From contig JAUNIP010000018.1 of assembly GCA_030523425.1 (NCBI GenBank), forward strand, positions 1 through 32,611: a stretch of DNA of 32,611 nucleotides, in the 5' to 3' direction. Of the stretch, positions 15,529 to 26,600 are shown in pieces (the first letter of the stretch is position 1; each line of letters begins with the position of its first letter). This DNA is from Coriobacteriia bacterium (GTDB lineage: Bacteria > Actinomycetota > Coriobacteriia > Coriobacteriales > Eggerthellaceae). Below the pieces are notes generated by a model. It had not been told where the DNA came from. It was given only the letters and a program-made list of their open reading frames with translations, and did no database searches. The position numbers were made by a program, and so were the translations under genes.

Positions 15529-17619
15529 TTACTTGCCGGATTTGACCAGCTTGCTGAAATCAGCAACGTTCACAAACACGCTCACGAACGCGTTCAGCAG
15601 CTTCAGGCGCATGTCGCGCAAAGCCGGGTCTTCGTCCATGACCATCACGTCTTCGAAGAAGGTGTCGATAGGCCCGCGCAAGGCCGCCAACGCGGTCAGT
15701 GCCGCGGTGAAGTCATCGGCTTGCAGGGCAGACGCCACCGCGCCTTCGGCCTGGGCAATGGCCCCTTGCAGCGCCTTTTCGGCCGGCTGCATCAGGCTCT
15801 CGTCAGCATCGGTACCCAGTTCGGGCTTGCGCAGGTTGTTCGCACGCGCATAGGCGGTGGCCAAGTCGGCGAAGTCTTCGGGTTGCTGCTGACGGGCGGT
15901 TTCCAGCGCCTGCACGCGAGCGGTCAGCTCCATGGGTTCGCGCACGTCAACCGCCATCACGGCGTCGATGGCATCCAACCCGTTACCAGCGTCTTTGAGC
16001 ATCACCTTCGTACGCGTGATGAAGAAGTCTTCCACCGTGGCCTTCACAGCGGCCTTGTCAAACGCAATGCCGGCGGCGTCCAGAATATCCAGCGCGTCGT
16101 CGATGGCCTGCACCAGCGAAACGCCGCCTAGCTTGCCCAGAATGCTCACGATACCAATGGCGCTGCGGCGCAAGGCGAAGGGGTCAGACGTACCCGTGGG
16201 CAGCTGGTCAACCGCGAACATGCCGCAGATGGTATCCAGCTTGTCGGCCATGGCCACCACCTGGCCCACGGCAGTTGCAGGCGGTTCGTCGCCGCTGAAG
16301 CGCGGACGGTAATGCTCGGCAATGGCCTGGGCCACCTGATCGGTTTCGCCGGATGCCTTCGCGTAATACGAACCCATCACGCCTTGGACGCTGGTGAACT
16401 CGATAACCGCGTTGGTGGCCAGGTCGGCCTTGGCCAAATACGCGGCGCGCTTGGCATCGGCGGCGTCTTGGCCTTCCAGCCCTGCGGCAGCGGCAATGCG
16501 CCCAGCCAGCGCCGTCACGCGTTCGGTCTTCGCCCGCAGGGTGCCCAGCTTTTCTTGGAACACCACTTCGTCCAGGTTGGCCACAAAGCTTTCCAGGGGC
16601 TTTTTCAGGTCTTCTTCGTAGAAGAACTTGGCGTCGTACAGGCGGGCGGCCACCACGCGCTCGTTGCCGTCGATGATGGCGGCTTCGCAGGCCGGGTCGC
16701 CGTTAGACACCACAATGAACTTGTTGGTCAGCTTGTGGTTGGCGTCATACAGCGGGAAGTAGCGCTGGTGCATCAGCATGGCGTCCACGATGATCTCTTC
16801 GGGCACCTTCAGGAATTCTTCGCTGAACGTGCCCACCATCACGGTGGGGTATTCGGCCAGGTTGATGACCTCGGTCAGCGTCTTTGCCGGCAGTTCGGCG
16901 GTATAACCCGTGGCGGCTTCCGCGCGGGCCACGCCTTCGCGAATGACCGCTTCGCGCTCTTCCTGGCTTTTCACCACATAGGCGGCTTCCACCACGCCAA
17001 GCAGCGCGTCGGCGTTTTCCACGTAGTGCTTACCGGGGGCTAACACGCGATGGCCGTACGTGTACTTGTCGGCCTTCACGGTGGCATATTCCACGGGCAC
17101 AACGGTTTCGCCTAAAAGCGCCACAATCCAGCGGATGGGGCGCACGAACACTTCGCGGTGCGTGTTCCAGCGCATGCTGCGCGGCCACGCCAAGCCAACA
17201 ATCAGCCCGCGCAGAACATCCGGCAACAGCGCAGCCACATCTTGGGCAGCCACATGCCGCGTGGCGAACACGTATTCCGTGCCGTCCACGTTGCGCCGCT
17301 CTAGGTCTTCCACGCCTAAGCCCTTGCCCTTTGCAAAACCGATAGCAGCCTTGGTGGGGTTGCCTTCGGCGTCAAAGGCAATCTTGGCGGAAGGCCCGCG
17401 GAACACTTCGTCGATAGCTTCGGTCTGCGTGGCCACGGCGTCAACCATGGTGATCAAGCGGCGCGGCGCGGAATAAATACGCACTTCCCCGTGGGGAATG
17501 CCCAGGCCGTCCAAGGCTTCGGGCACCATCTTTTCCAGCTGCGTGGTGGCGTTCTTCAAGTCGAAGGCAGGCACTTCTTCAACGCCGATTTCGAAGGCCA
17601 GCGTTTCGGTGTTACTCAT
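15529..17619 (-). CDS. glyS: Glycyl-tRNA synthetase beta subunit
   Basis: The beta subunit of the alpha2-beta2 bacterial glycyl-tRNA synthetase binds and positions tRNA-Gly. The 696-residue protein has the family start [32 protein letters not shown], a central KADLATN segment in the HD-like part, and a C-terminal anticodon-binding domain from about residue 590. The ATG at 17619 overlaps the end of glyQ by eight bases (ATGAGTAA). GGAGG lies just upstream inside glyQ, so translation of the two subunits is likely coupled to give equal amounts. Confidence 0.97.
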   Translation of the reverse strand: MSNTETLAFEIGVEEVPAFDLKNATTQLEKMVPEALDGLGIPHGEVRIYSAPRRLITMVDAVATQTEAIDEVFRGPSAKIAFDAEGNPTKAAIGFAKGKGLGVEDLERRNVDGTEYVFATRHVAAQDVAALLPDVLRGLIVGLAWPRSMRWNTHREVFVRPIRWIVALLGETVVPVEYATVKADKYTYGHRVLAPGKHYVENADALLGVVEAAYVVKSQEEREAVIREGVARAEAATGYTAELPAKTLTEVINLAEYPTVMVGTFSEEFLKVPEEIIVDAMLMHQRYFPLYDANHKLTNKFIVVSNGDPACEAAIIDGNERVVAARLYDAKFFYEEDLKKPLESFVANLDEVVFQEKLGTLRAKTERVTALAGRIAAAAGLEGQDAADAKRAAYLAKADLATNAVIEFTSVQGVMGSYYAKASGETDQVAQAIAEHYRPRFSGDEPPATAVGQVVAMADKLDTICGMFAVDQLPTGTSDPFALRRSAIGIVSILGKLGGVSLVQAIDDALDILDAAGIAFDKAAVKATVEDFFITRTKVMLKDAGNGLDAIDAVMAVDVREPMELTARVQALETARQQQPEDFADLATAYARANNLRKPELGTDADESLMQPAEKALQGAIAQAEGAVASALQADDFTAALTALAALRGPIDTFFEDVMVMDEDPALRDMRLKLLNAFVSVFVNVADFSKLVKSGK

Positions 17620-18559
17620 TAGTTTCCTCCGCCTCTTCGATGCCTTCCACTTCCACGTCCATGCCCACCACGTTCTTCATGTAGCTGGCGCAGCACGCCT
17701 TGGCCAGCGTGCGCACGCGCAGAATGTAGGCCATGCGTTCGGTGGCGCTGATCACGCCACGCGCGTCTAGCAGGTTGAACGTGTGGCAGCACTTCAGCAC
17801 GCTGTCGTAGGCCGGCAGCGGCAGGTTGGCGCGCAAAATGCGCTTGCATTCCTTTTCGCGGTCGGCGAATTCCTGGAACAGGAAGTCGGTGTCGGCCACT
17901 TCGAAGTTGAAGGTGGAATACTGCTTTTCGTTTTCCAGGTACACATCGCCGTAGGTGAACACCACGCCGTCGTCGCCGCGGCTCCACACAATGTCATACA
18001 CGCTGTCCACGCCCTGCACGAACATGGTCAGACGCTCCAGGCCGTAAGCTATTTCGGCCGGCACGGGCGAACATTCGAAGCCGCCCACCTGCTGGAAGTA
18101 CGTGAACTGAGTGACTTCCATGCCGTCGATCCACACTTCCCAGCCAAGGCCCCAAGCACCCAACGTGGGGCTTTCCCAGTCGTCTTCCACGAAGCGCACG
18201 TCGTGCTTTTCAGGGTCGATGCCAATGGCCTTCAAAGAACCCAGGTACAAGTCCTGCACGTCTTCGGGCGAAGGCTTGATGAGCACCTGGAACTGGTAGT
18301 AGAACTGCAGGCGGTTGGGGTTTTCGCCGTAACGCCCGTCGGTGGGACGGCGGCAGCCCTGCACGTAGGCGGTGCGCCAGGTATCAGGACCCAGCGCCCG
18401 CAAGGTGGTGGCAGGCGCATTGGTGCCCGCACCCACTTCGTTGTCGTACGGCTGCAAAATCACGCAACCATGTTTGGCCCAGTAGGCCTGAAGACGCATG
18501 ATGACGTCTTGAAACGAAGGCGCCTGCTGCGCGTTCGCTTCCTGATCGGGTGTGGTCAT
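17612..18559 (-). CDS. glyQ: Glycyl-tRNA synthetase alpha subunit
   Basis: The alpha subunit carries the class II catalytic core that forms glycyl-adenylate. Family motifs: [84 protein letters not shown] and AYGLERL. The length of 315 residues is close to the usual ~300. I chose the ATG at 18559, after AAGGAAAAGGGG. An open frame back to 18643 overlaps the lepB end and is not conserved. It lies 44 bases downstream of lepB on the same strand. Confidence 0.97.
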   Translation of the reverse strand: MTTPDQEANAQQAPSFQDVIMRLQAYWAKHGCVILQPYDNEVGAGTNAPATTLRALGPDTWRTAYVQGCRRPTDGRYGENPNRLQFYYQFQVLIKPSPEDVQDLYLGSLKAIGIDPEKHDVRFVEDDWESPTLGAWGLGWEVWIDGMEVTQFTYFQQVGGFECSPVPAEIAYGLERLTMFVQGVDSVYDIVWSRGDDGVVFTYGDVYLENEKQYSTFNFEVADTDFLFQEFADREKECKRILRANLPLPAYDSVLKCCHTFNLLDARGVISATERMAYILRVRTLAKACCASYMKNVVGMDVEVEGIEEAEETNE

Positions 18560-18603
18560 ATCCCCTTTTCCTTTCTTATTGCACGCGAAACCGCGAGATG
18601 GGC

Positions 18604-19170
18604 TTAATTCAGAAGGCCTATATGATCGATAGGCCAATAACACACGCAGGCTTTGCCGGTGATGCTTGAAACCTTAATGGCACCGAAAGCGCGCGAGTCG
18701 CTGGAATTGGTGCGGTTGTCCCCCATCACCCACACATAGCCTTCGGGCACCACATAAGGATAGGTGATGGTAGTGCCCGGCAGCGGGTTGGATGGCTTGC
18801 CGTTGGTGTAGCTTTCATCAAGCGGCACGCCGTCAATCACCACCCTGCCATCTTGCAGGTTAACGGATTGGCCGCCCACAGCAATAATGCGCTTAACCAG
18901 CGTTCTACCAGGCGTTTCAGGGTCTTCGAACGTGATGATGTCGCCCTGTTTGGGCGCGCTGAAGTAATAGGAAACCTTTTCCGAGAAGATCATGTCATCG
19001 GTTTGGATGGTTGTCTCCATGGAACCGGACGGTACGTTATAAGCCTGGAAAACGAATTCACGCAGCAGGAACTGTAGCACCAGAACCACTACGACGACCA
19101 ACACCAAGTTGATCAGAAAGCGTATTACTTTGGGGCGCTCTTCGGCATTTGAATGCTCGCCATACGGCAT
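18604..19170 (-). CDS. lepB: Signal peptidase I
   Basis: LepB cleaves signal peptides of exported proteins at the outer face of the membrane. It has one N-terminal membrane segment (residues 18-37), then the catalytic serine in NVPSGSM (S50) and the general-base lysine in [11 protein letters not shown] (K93), followed by the box E motif [11 protein letters not shown]. The 188-residue Gram-positive-size form lacks the large E. coli insertion. I chose the ATG at 19170, 11 bases after AAGGAG. A TTG at 19179 is in frame but only two bases from that site. It lies between trmD and glyQ. The 135-base gap upstream holds no clear promoter; only a TATAGT is visible. Confidence 0.95.
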   Translation of the reverse strand: MPYGEHSNAEERPKVIRFLINLVLVVVVVLVLQFLLREFVFQAYNVPSGSMETTIQTDDMIFSEKVSYYFSAPKQGDIITFEDPETPGRTLVKRIIAVGGQSVNLQDGRVVIDGVPLDESYTNGKPSNPLPGTTITYPYVVPEGYVWVMGDNRTNSSDSRAFGAIKVSSITGKACVCYWPIDHIGLLN

Positions 19171-19305
19171 AAAGGCCAATACTCCTTAACGTAGTTACTA
19201 TAGACCAAGCAATGATACCCCGATACGCCGGCAACACGGCACCTAGCAGCAAAGTTTTCGATAAAAAAATGAAATAGTTCTAAGGATCCAAGCACGTAAA
19301 CCGAA

Positions 19306-20088
19306 TTAGCCCAAAAAGGCCCGATCGGCTTCTGTCAGGTGGGCAGATTCTAGCAAATCGGGGCGCAGGGCGGCGGTGCGTTGCAGGCTTTGGTGGCGGC
19401 GCCATTGGGCTATCAGGGCGTGGTTGCCGGAAAGCAGTTCGGCAGGCACTTCCATGCCGCGATATTTTGCGGGGCGGGTGTATTGGGGGTATTCCAGCAA
19501 TCCGTCAGCGAAGCTTTCGTCATCGGCGCCGTTTTCGGCACCTAACACGCCGGGCAGCTTGCGCACCACGGCGTCGATGATAACCATGGCGGCCAATTCG
19601 CCGCTGGTCAGCACGTAATCGCCCAAGCTGATAACGCAGTCCGCCAAGGAATACGCGCGCTCGTCTATGCCTTCGTAGTGCCCGCATACGAACAGCAGGC
19701 GCTCATGGGCAGCAAGCTGGTTAGCACAAGCGTCGTCAAAGGGCTGGCCGGTGGGGCTTAGGAAAATGGTGTAGGGCTTCGGCGCGTCGGCAAACTGGGG
19801 CGCGGGGCCCGTGGGGCCTTCTTCGCAGGCGCTTGCAGGACGCGCGGCGTAGTCGGCCGCGCCCACCAAGCAATCGTAGGCTTCGAAGATGGGCGGGCAC
19901 TTCATGATAAGGCCCTGCCCGCCGCCGTAGGGGTCATCGTCGGTGGTGCGATGCCTATCGTAGGTCCAATCGCGCAGGTCGTAGCCGCAATAGCGCAGAA
20001 TGCCCTTGTCTTGGGCGCGCTTCATCATGGACTGATTCAGAACCGAATCGAACATGGTGGGGAACGTGGAAAGCGTTTCGATGATCAT
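19306..20088 (-). CDS. trmD: tRNA (guanine-N1)-methyltransferase
   Basis: TrmD methylates G37 next to the anticodon of several tRNAs with S-adenosylmethionine, preventing +1 frameshifting. The 260-residue protein starts [13 protein letters not shown] and has the trefoil-knot SPOUT motifs: [48 protein letters not shown]. The last part, [17 protein letters not shown], is also standard. The ATG at 20088 is 14 bases after the rimM stop. Open frame extends to 20379 but that part overlaps rimM. The usual next gene, rplS, is not present downstream. Confidence 0.96.
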   Translation of the reverse strand: MIIETLSTFPTMFDSVLNQSMMKRAQDKGILRYCGYDLRDWTYDRHRTTDDDPYGGGQGLIMKCPPIFEAYDCLVGAADYAARPASACEEGPTGPAPQFADAPKPYTIFLSPTGQPFDDACANQLAAHERLLFVCGHYEGIDERAYSLADCVISLGDYVLTSGELAAMVIIDAVVRKLPGVLGAENGADDESFADGLLEYPQYTRPAKYRGMEVPAELLSGNHALIAQWRRHQSLQRTAALRPDLLESAHLTEADRAFLG

Positions 20089-20102
20089 AGCGCCACCCTG
20101 CC

Positions 20103-20630
20103 CTACAGCTCCAGAAGACCCGCCGGAAGGTTCAGCGTGATGCGGTCTATGCGGTCGTCCACGTCTGCAAGAAATTCGTCCACCAGCGGCACCAATGCGG
20201 GGGTGCAGGTGCAGCGGTCTATCTGAAGCATCAGCTGACCGGGCATTTCGCTTATACCTATGACCGTGCCCACATAGCCGCTTTCGGTATCGTACACTTC
20301 CCAACCCGTCCAGTCGGGGGCGTCGGGCGCGCAGGCGTTCAGGGCGCCTTCCGGCAGGCTGGAACGACGCACCAGGCAATGGCAGCCCACCAGCATCTGG
20401 GCAAGGTTAGGGTCGCACACTTCGCGAAAGTGCACCACTCCCCCTTCCAGCCCGTCAGGCTCGGCCCGGTCAACCACCACGTTGCGCGGGGCGTCCAACA
20501 CCGGCGGCACCAGGCACACCTGCATACCGGCGCTGAACACAAAGGGAAGGCCCGCCGCGCACCGCGCAACGAGCCCTCCGTCAAGATGTTTGGTATTCGT
20601 CAGCTGGGCGATATCAATCCAGGTGTGCAC
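20103..20630 (-). CDS. rimM: Ribosome maturation factor RimM
   Basis: RimM helps assemble the 30S subunit head by binding ribosomal protein S19. The 175-residue product has a divergent N-terminal beta-barrel and a recognisable C-terminal PRC-barrel: [17 protein letters not shown], then [13 protein letters not shown] and the ending [10 protein letters not shown]. The N-terminal RimM core, usually an HG-G pattern, appears as KHLDGGLVA. The start is a GTG overlapping the khpA stop by one base (TAGTG). Position between khpA and trmD is the classic one and supports the assignment despite a divergent first half. Confidence 0.88.
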   Translation of the reverse strand: MHTWIDIAQLTNTKHLDGGLVARCAAGLPFVFSAGMQVCLVPPVLDAPRNVVVDRAEPDGLEGGVVHFREVCDPNLAQMLVGCHCLVRRSSLPEGALNACAPDAPDWTGWEVYDTESGYVGTVIGISEMPGQLMLQIDRCTCTPALVPLVDEFLADVDDRIDRITLNLPAGLLEL

Positions 20631-20881
20631 TAGTCAACAAGCTCGACTTCCACGTGCATGCCTTCCCGCGCAGCGGCAGCCCTGGCAAGGGTGCGAATGG
20701 ACTTGATGACCCTGCCTTGGCGGCCAATGACCTTGCCCGCGTCTTCTTCGTTGACCGTGAGTTCAACCAGAATCTCGGACCCTTCGGAAGAAGCGCTCAG
20801 GCGCAGCTCGTCGGGATAGTCGAGCAAGGGGCGGACAACCGATTCGACCAAGCCGGAAATGTCTTCGGTCAGGTCAGCCAT
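20630..20881 (-). CDS. khpA: KH-domain RNA-binding protein KhpA
   Basis: This 83-residue protein is a single type II KH domain that binds RNA; in other Gram-positives it partners KhpB and affects cell-division and elongation genes (family knowledge). The GxxG loop is VIGRQGRVIKSIRTLARAAA. The N-terminus, LVESVVRPLLDYPDEL, is typical of the YlqC/KhpA family. It starts three bases after rpsP and overlaps rimM, placing it in the rpsP-khpA-rimM-trmD ribosome operon. No khpB is in the window. Confidence 0.93.
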   Translation of the reverse strand: MADLTEDISGLVESVVRPLLDYPDELRLSASSEGSEILVELTVNEEDAGKVIGRQGRVIKSIRTLARAAAAREGMHVEVELVD

Positions 20882-20884
20882 GGG

Positions 20885-21130
20885 TTATGCGTCCTTTTTG
20901 GCAGTTTCAATCAGGCGCTTCACCGTGTCGGTAGGCTGGGCACCCTTCGAAATCCAGTCGTCAACCTTTTCCATGTCCAGGTTGATGGTGGCGGGGTCGG
21001 TCAGCGGGTTATAGCGGCCAACCTCGTCGATGAAACGGCCGTCGCGACGGGCGCGGGAATCGGCCACGATAACACGATAGTAAGGACGCTTCTTGGCGCC
21101 GTGACGGGCTAGGCGAATTTTCACAGCCAT
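20885..21130 (-). CDS. rpsP: 30S ribosomal protein S16
   Basis: S16 binds 16S rRNA early in 30S assembly. The 81-residue protein starts [20 protein letters not shown], the canonical S16 opening, and continues [27 protein letters not shown] precedes the ATG at 21130. It is the first gene of its operon, with its own promoter upstream (21200-21228), which separates it from ffh. Confidence 0.98.
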   Translation of the reverse strand: MAVKIRLARHGAKKRPYYRVIVADSRARRDGRFIDEVGRYNPLTDPATINLDMEKVDDWISKGAQPTDTVKRLIETAKKDA

Positions 21131-21199
21131 AAGAGAAATCTCCTTTTATAGTTCGTATTCATATCCACAGGAACTTCCCGGGAAAAACAGCGATTAAAT

Positions 21200-21228
21200 A
21201 TTGTAAGGCGAAACGGAGCGATTGGCAA
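21200..21228 (-). promoter_or_regulatory. Promoter of the rpsP operon
   Basis: On the minus strand TTGCCA (21228-21223) and TACAAT (21205-21200) stand 17 bases apart. Each hexamer matches consensus at five positions. The rpsP start codon lies 69 bases downstream. A palindrome TTCCCGGGAA occurs in the leader near 21175-21184. Confidence 0.7.
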
Positions 21229-21237
21229 GAGTGTGTT

Positions 21238-22659
21238 TTATTGCCCTAGCTGCTTTGCCAAGTTCTCCAGCGCCGCCTTGTCCATCTGGCCCATGCCAGG
21301 GATGCTCATGCCGCGGCGTTTGCGGCCCTTCTTGCCCTTCTTGCCACGCTTACCCTTCAAGGCGGAAAGGTCGCCGTCGGGCATCATCTTTTTGACCATC
21401 TTTTTGGTTTCGTTGTACTTCTTGATCAGGGAATTCACTTCCTGCACCGTGACGCCGGCACCGGCAGCAATACGCTTGCGGCGCGAACCATTCAGGATGT
21501 CGGGCTTTTGGCGTTCTTTCTTGGTCATGGAATTGATGATGACCACCATGCTGTCAAGCGCGCTTTCGTCCACTTGCCCGCTGCTGAGCGCCTTGTCGCC
21601 GCCAGGCAGTGCGCCCACCAGCTTGCGGATGCCGCCCATCTTGCGCACTTGGCGGTTCATCTCCAGGAAGTCATCCAGCGTCAGGTCCGCCCTCATCAGG
21701 CGTTCGGCCTCCTCGGCCTCAATTTGTTCTTCCTGCAGCTGCACCGCGCTTTCAATCAGGCTGACCACGTCGCCCATCCCTAAGATGCGCTTGGCCAAGC
21801 GGTCGGGGTGGAATTCCTCCAACGAGTCAGGCTTTTCGCCGCTGCTGATGAACTTGATGGGTTTGCCGGTAATCTGGCGAATGGAAAGGGCGCCGCCACC
21901 GCGGGCGTCGCCGTCCATCTTCGACATGATCACACCGTCGAAATCCACGCGCTCGGAAAAGGCCTGCGCCACGTTCACCACGTCTTGGCCGGTCATGGCG
22001 TCAACCACCATCAGCACCTGGTCGGGCTTGGTGGCGTCTTTGATGCGCTGGGCTTCCTCCATCATCTCTTCGTCAACGTGCAGGCGGCCGGCGGTGTCGA
22101 TGATCACCACGTCACGCAGGTTGTTGATGGCATCCTGCACGCCTTCCGTGGCAATCTTCACCGGGTCTTTGCCGTCGCCGCGGTACACCCGCACGCCTAT
22201 TTCGCCTGCCAGCGTTTCCAGCTGGTCGGCGGCGGCAGGACGATACACGTCGCAAGCCACCAACAAGGGATTGCGGTTTTGCTGCTTCAGGCGGTACGCC
22301 AGCTTCGAAGCGGCGGTGGTCTTGCCGGAACCCTGCAGGCCCACCAGCATGATCACGTTGGGGATGCGGCTGGAAAGCACCATGCGGGAATCGTCTTCGC
22401 CCAAAAGCAGTGTCAGCTCGTCCAGCACAATCTTCACCACGTTTTGCGAAGGCGTCAGCGAATCCATGACTTCGGCGGTCAGGCAGCGCTCCTTCGTGCG
22501 GGCCACGAAGTCCTTCACCACCTTGAAGTTGACGTCGGCCTCCAACAAGGCGCGGCGGATTTCGCGCATGGCAAGGTTGATGTCTTCTTCGGTCAGGCGG
22601 CCCCTGCTTTTCAGGTCGCCGAAAATGTCTTGCAGGCGCTCGGATAGATTCTCAAGCAT
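21238..22659 (-). CDS. ffh: Signal recognition particle GTPase Ffh
   Basis: Ffh binds signal sequences of nascent membrane proteins and, with 4.5S RNA, brings them to FtsY. The 473-residue protein has an N domain, the GTPase with GLQGSGKTTAASKL (G1, near residues 108-121), DVYRPAAADQL, DTAGRLHVD and TKPDQVL, and a methionine-rich M domain (from about 300) with the RNA-binding SRRKRIAAGAGVTVQEVN. The C-tail is lysine-rich (KGKRGKKGKKGRKRR) and ends in a short helix. It begins three bases after the ftsY stop, so the two SRP GTPases are co-translated. The SRP RNA gene is not in this window. Confidence 0.98.
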   Translation of the reverse strand: MLENLSERLQDIFGDLKSRGRLTEEDINLAMREIRRALLEADVNFKVVKDFVARTKERCLTAEVMDSLTPSQNVVKIVLDELTLLLGEDDSRMVLSSRIPNVIMLVGLQGSGKTTAASKLAYRLKQQNRNPLLVACDVYRPAAADQLETLAGEIGVRVYRGDGKDPVKIATEGVQDAINNLRDVVIIDTAGRLHVDEEMMEEAQRIKDATKPDQVLMVVDAMTGQDVVNVAQAFSERVDFDGVIMSKMDGDARGGGALSIRQITGKPIKFISSGEKPDSLEEFHPDRLAKRILGMGDVVSLIESAVQLQEEQIEAEEAERLMRADLTLDDFLEMNRQVRKMGGIRKLVGALPGGDKALSSGQVDESALDSMVVIINSMTKKERQKPDILNGSRRKRIAAGAGVTVQEVNSLIKKYNETKKMVKKMMPDGDLSALKGKRGKKGKKGRKRRGMSIPGMGQMDKAALENLAKQLGQ

Positions 22660-22662
22660 GGC

Positions 22663-23604
22663 TTATTCCTGTTCTGCGGACGCTTCGCCGCGTTCGTCAA
22701 GGTTGCCCACCAGCGCGCGGGCAAACTCCATCGGGTCGAATTCGCGCAGGTCGTCTATGCCTTCGCCCACGCCAATCTTGTAGATGGGAAGGCGCAGCTG
22801 GTGAGAAACCTGCAGCGCTATGCCGCCTTTGGCCGTGCCATCAAGCTTGGTGATGATCAGCCCGTCCAGTTCAAGCGCCTTGTTGAATTCCTTAGCCTGC
22901 TGCAGGCCGTTTTGGCCGGTGGTGGCGTCGGTCACCAGTATGGTATACACCGGCACGGCGGAACGCTTGCGCACCACGTTCACCACCTTGCCCAGCTCGC
23001 GCATCAAGTCGCCCGACGTGTGCAGGCGCCCGGCGGTGTCAATCAGCACAAGGTCGGCCCCGGTGGCTTCGGCGCGCTCGATGGTGTCATAGCACACGCT
23101 GGCAGGGTCGGAACCGCGCTCGCGCGTGACCATTTCCACGTTTGCGCGCTTGGCCCACACCTCCAACTGCTCAATGGCCGCGGCGCGGAAGGTGTCGGCG
23201 CTGCCCAGAATAACCTTGCGACCGGCATCGGTTTCCACCTTGGCAATCTTGCCTACCGTGGTGGTCTTGCCCGTGCCGTTGATGCCTACGAACAGCACCA
23301 CCGCAGGTTCGCCGCCGAAGATGTCTTTCTCAACCGGCGTGAAGTAGTCGGCAATCTGCTCATACAGCAGGTCAAACACGGCATACGCATCCGGCAGGCC
23401 CTTGCGCGTGGCAAGGGCACGCAGGTTGTCGGTGATGCCGAAGGAAATGGTCGCGCCCAAATCGCTTAAGATGAGCGCCTCTTCCAGGCCGTCCCAGAAG
23501 TCGTCATCCAAGTCTGGGCCGCGGTCCAAAAGCAGATTCATCTGCTCCCGGAAGCTTTCGCGGCTGCGCTGCAGCCCTTCGCTAATCTTATCGAAAAATC
23601 CCAT
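22663..23604 (-). CDS. ftsY: SRP receptor GTPase FtsY
   Basis: FtsY is the membrane receptor for SRP-ribosome complexes. At 313 residues it is the short Gram-positive form without a large acidic A domain. The start MGFFDKISEGLQRSRESF is likely the amphipathic membrane-targeting helix. GTPase motifs are GINGTGKTTTVGKIA, DTFRAAAIEQL, DTAGRLHTSGDLM and TKLDGTAKGG, ending with GVGEGIDDLREFD. It lies nine bases after smc and three before ffh in a compact transcript. Confidence 0.97.
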   Translation of the reverse strand: MGFFDKISEGLQRSRESFREQMNLLLDRGPDLDDDFWDGLEEALILSDLGATISFGITDNLRALATRKGLPDAYAVFDLLYEQIADYFTPVEKDIFGGEPAVVLFVGINGTGKTTTVGKIAKVETDAGRKVILGSADTFRAAAIEQLEVWAKRANVEMVTRERGSDPASVCYDTIERAEATGADLVLIDTAGRLHTSGDLMRELGKVVNVVRKRSAVPVYTILVTDATTGQNGLQQAKEFNKALELDGLIITKLDGTAKGGIALQVSHQLRLPIYKIGVGEGIDDLREFDPMEFARALVGNLDERGEASAEQE

Positions 23605-23613
23605 GTGAATCCC

Positions 23614-26600
23614 CTATTCGGCGTACTGCAGCGCCTTTTCCAGGCGCTGGCTGACCACCTTCGTCACGCCGTCTGCCTGCATGGATACGCCGAACAGCAC
23701 GTCGGCCATTTCCATGGTGCGGCGTTGGTGGGTGATCAAAATAAGCTGCGTGCGCTCGCTCAGTTCGCGCAGATACGACGTCAGACGGCGCAGGTTGGTG
23801 TCGTCTAGCGCAGCCTCAATCTCGTCAAGGATGTAAAACGGCGTAGAGCGGGTACGGTAGACCGCAAACAGAAGCGCGCACGCCACCAGGCTCTTTTCGC
23901 CGCCGGACATCAGCGTCATCTTCGTGATGCGCTTGCCGCGCGGCTGGGCCTTCACTTCCACGCCGGTGGTTTCCAGGTTTTCGGGGTCAACCAGCGTCAA
24001 TTCCGCTGTGCCGCCCGGGAACAACACGCCGAAAATTTCCTGGAAGTAGGCGTCAACCGTATGGAAGGTGTTGATGAAGTCATCTTTCATGCGCCGGTCG
24101 ATCACGCGGTCAATCTTCTTCAAGGCGCTGCGGGCGCTTGCCAGGTCTTCAAGCTGTCCCTGCAGGTAATCGTAGCGTTCCTTCAACGCCTGGTACTCTT
24201 CCGCAGCGTCGGGGTTGATGTTGCCCATATTCGCTATGCGGCGCTGCAGCTTGAAGGCGCGGTCTTCCACTTCCTGGCGCCGTTCCAGTTCCGGCAGGCG
24301 AAGGGCCTGCTCCATGGGGGTCTTGCAGTCATGAACGATGGCGTCGGCCGCCGCCTGCACCTTCATTTCCAGGCGGCCCTTTTCCACGCGCGTGTTCGAC
24401 AGCGCTTCGTTAGACGCATCGAAGGACGCACGGGCGGCAGAAGACGCCTCACGCGCCGCGTTTGCCTGCGCATGGGACCCCAAGGTTGCGTCCTGAGCGC
24501 TTTGCGTTTCGTCCGCCAACGCCACACACCGGGCGTTTATGCCTTCGCGCAGTGCCGCCACGGTGTCAAGCAGCGGTTGGATGCGCTTGCGCGCGGCCTG
24601 CTTGCGGGAAAGGTCGGTCAGCGAAGCCTCGTCGGCGGCGCTGAGGGCCACCAGTTCGCGGGCCTGCTGGTCTACCTGGCGGGCCGCGAAGGTTTCGCGC
24701 TCCGTCAGCGTGGCAAAGGCCACTTTGGCATCGGCCAGCTGCTGGGAAAGCTTCTGTTCGGCATCGCGCGCGGGGTCAAGCTCCTTTTGCTTGGCGCTCA
24801 CCTTGTCCTTTGCCTGTTGCACCGCCTGGTCAAGCTGGGCAGCCTTCGCTTTCAGCTGGTCTACCTGGGGTAGCGCCTGCTGCACCGCGGCTTCGGCCTG
24901 CAAATGCTGCTGCTGGCACGTTTCGCGTTCAGATTGCGCTTGTTGGCAGGCGGCCTGCGCGTCTTGCAGGCTGCGCGTGCAGGCCTGCACCTGGCCTTTG
25001 GCGTGGGCCAGCTGTTGCAGCACCTGCAGGCTTTCGGCTTGCGCCATCTGGGCAGCCTGCTTGGCTGCTTCCAGGCGCTGCTGGCAAGACGCAAGCGTGC
25101 TTTGTGCGGTTTTCAGTTCCTTGCCGCAAGCCTTGGCGCGGTTGGCATAAGACAGCGTGCCCTGCTCCTGCGAAGCACCGCCGCCTAACACCACCTTGCC
25201 GCTGGGGAACACCACTGCACCATCCTGCGTGGCAAAGCGCAGGCCCGCTTTGTCCTGCAGATGATGCGCCAGCGCATCATCCAAGCTGGGGCAAAGCATA
25301 ACATCGCCTAGCAGCACAGAAATGCTGCCGGCCAAGGAATTGTCGCAGGAAACCTTTTCCAGCAAGGGGGTGCATCCGGGCACCGCAGCAGGCGTTGCCG
25401 CCTGTTCGTGCGGCAACATCAGCGTCACGCGCCCCTGCTTGCGCTGCTGGGAGACGGCCGCGCCAATGGAAGAGACGCTGCGTTTGTCCTGCACCAGCAA
25501 GGCGGTCATGTCAGAGCCCAAAAGCTGTTCCACCAGCTGCTCGTAGCCATCCTGCACCTTCAGGTGATCATACAGCGGCGAAAGGCTGCCCCAGGAAGCT
25601 TCAGCCTGCTTGGACACCCATTCGTGGGCCGCACCCGCGCCAGCCATGTAGGCCCGCTGGATCTCTTCGATGCCGCGCAGTTCCGCCTGTAGACTTTGCA
25701 CGTCGGCATGTGCCTCATCGGCGGCTTCCTGAGCTGCGGAAACTTCCTGTTGTGCCTGGGAGTGGCACTGCGCGCTTTCCGCTTCGCTGTCTTGCAGGCG
25801 CTGCTGTTCGGCCTGCGCTTGCGTCAGGCTGTTCTGCGCAGCAAGCTGGGCTGCCTGCGCCGTTTCCACGTGTTGTGAAATGGTGGCCAGCCGCTCTTCT
25901 GCGGCCTGGGCGCGGCCTTGGGCAGAAGCAAGCTGCTCCTGAACGCGGGCCAGCTGCTTGGCGTTCTGCTCGGCTTCGCGGGCAGCATCGTTGCGGTTGC
26001 GGCTTAGGTCCGCAATGTCGCGCTCTATCCGCAGGCGCTTGTTGTGGCTTTCGTCGTAGTCGGCTTGCGCCTGGTCAAGCGCCGCTTGGGCGCTGGTGCG
26101 CTTCGATTGCACCTGTTCTAGCTGGTCAGCCGCTTCCTTGCGCTGCTGCTGGGCAACTTTGCGCTTCGTGGCGTTTTCGTCCAGCAAGGCGGAAAGCTCG
26201 GCGCAGCGCTGCGTGGCCTGGCGTTCCTTTTCGCCTAGCAGCAGGCTCAAGGAATCGAAGCGGTCCACCAGCGACTGCGCAGCGCTGTGCTTCTGCGCCA
26301 AGGCCGCCACGCCCGCGCTTTCGCTGCGAATGCTTTCCTGGATGTGCTCGTATTCCTGTTCGGCAGTGGCCACCACCGCGCGTTTTTGCTCCACTTCGGC
26401 AAGTTGTGCCTGCTCGGTTTCCAGCAAGGCGTCCCATTGGCGCCGCAACACGCGCAGGTCGTCCACGGCCAGCTGCAGCTTCACCTGCTCAAGCTGGTCG
26501 AACACGTCTTGGTACTGCTGGGCGCGCTTGGCCTTGCGCTGCAGGGGCCCCAATTGGCGCTCCAGTTCCTTCATCACGTCGTTCACGCGGGCCAGGTGCT

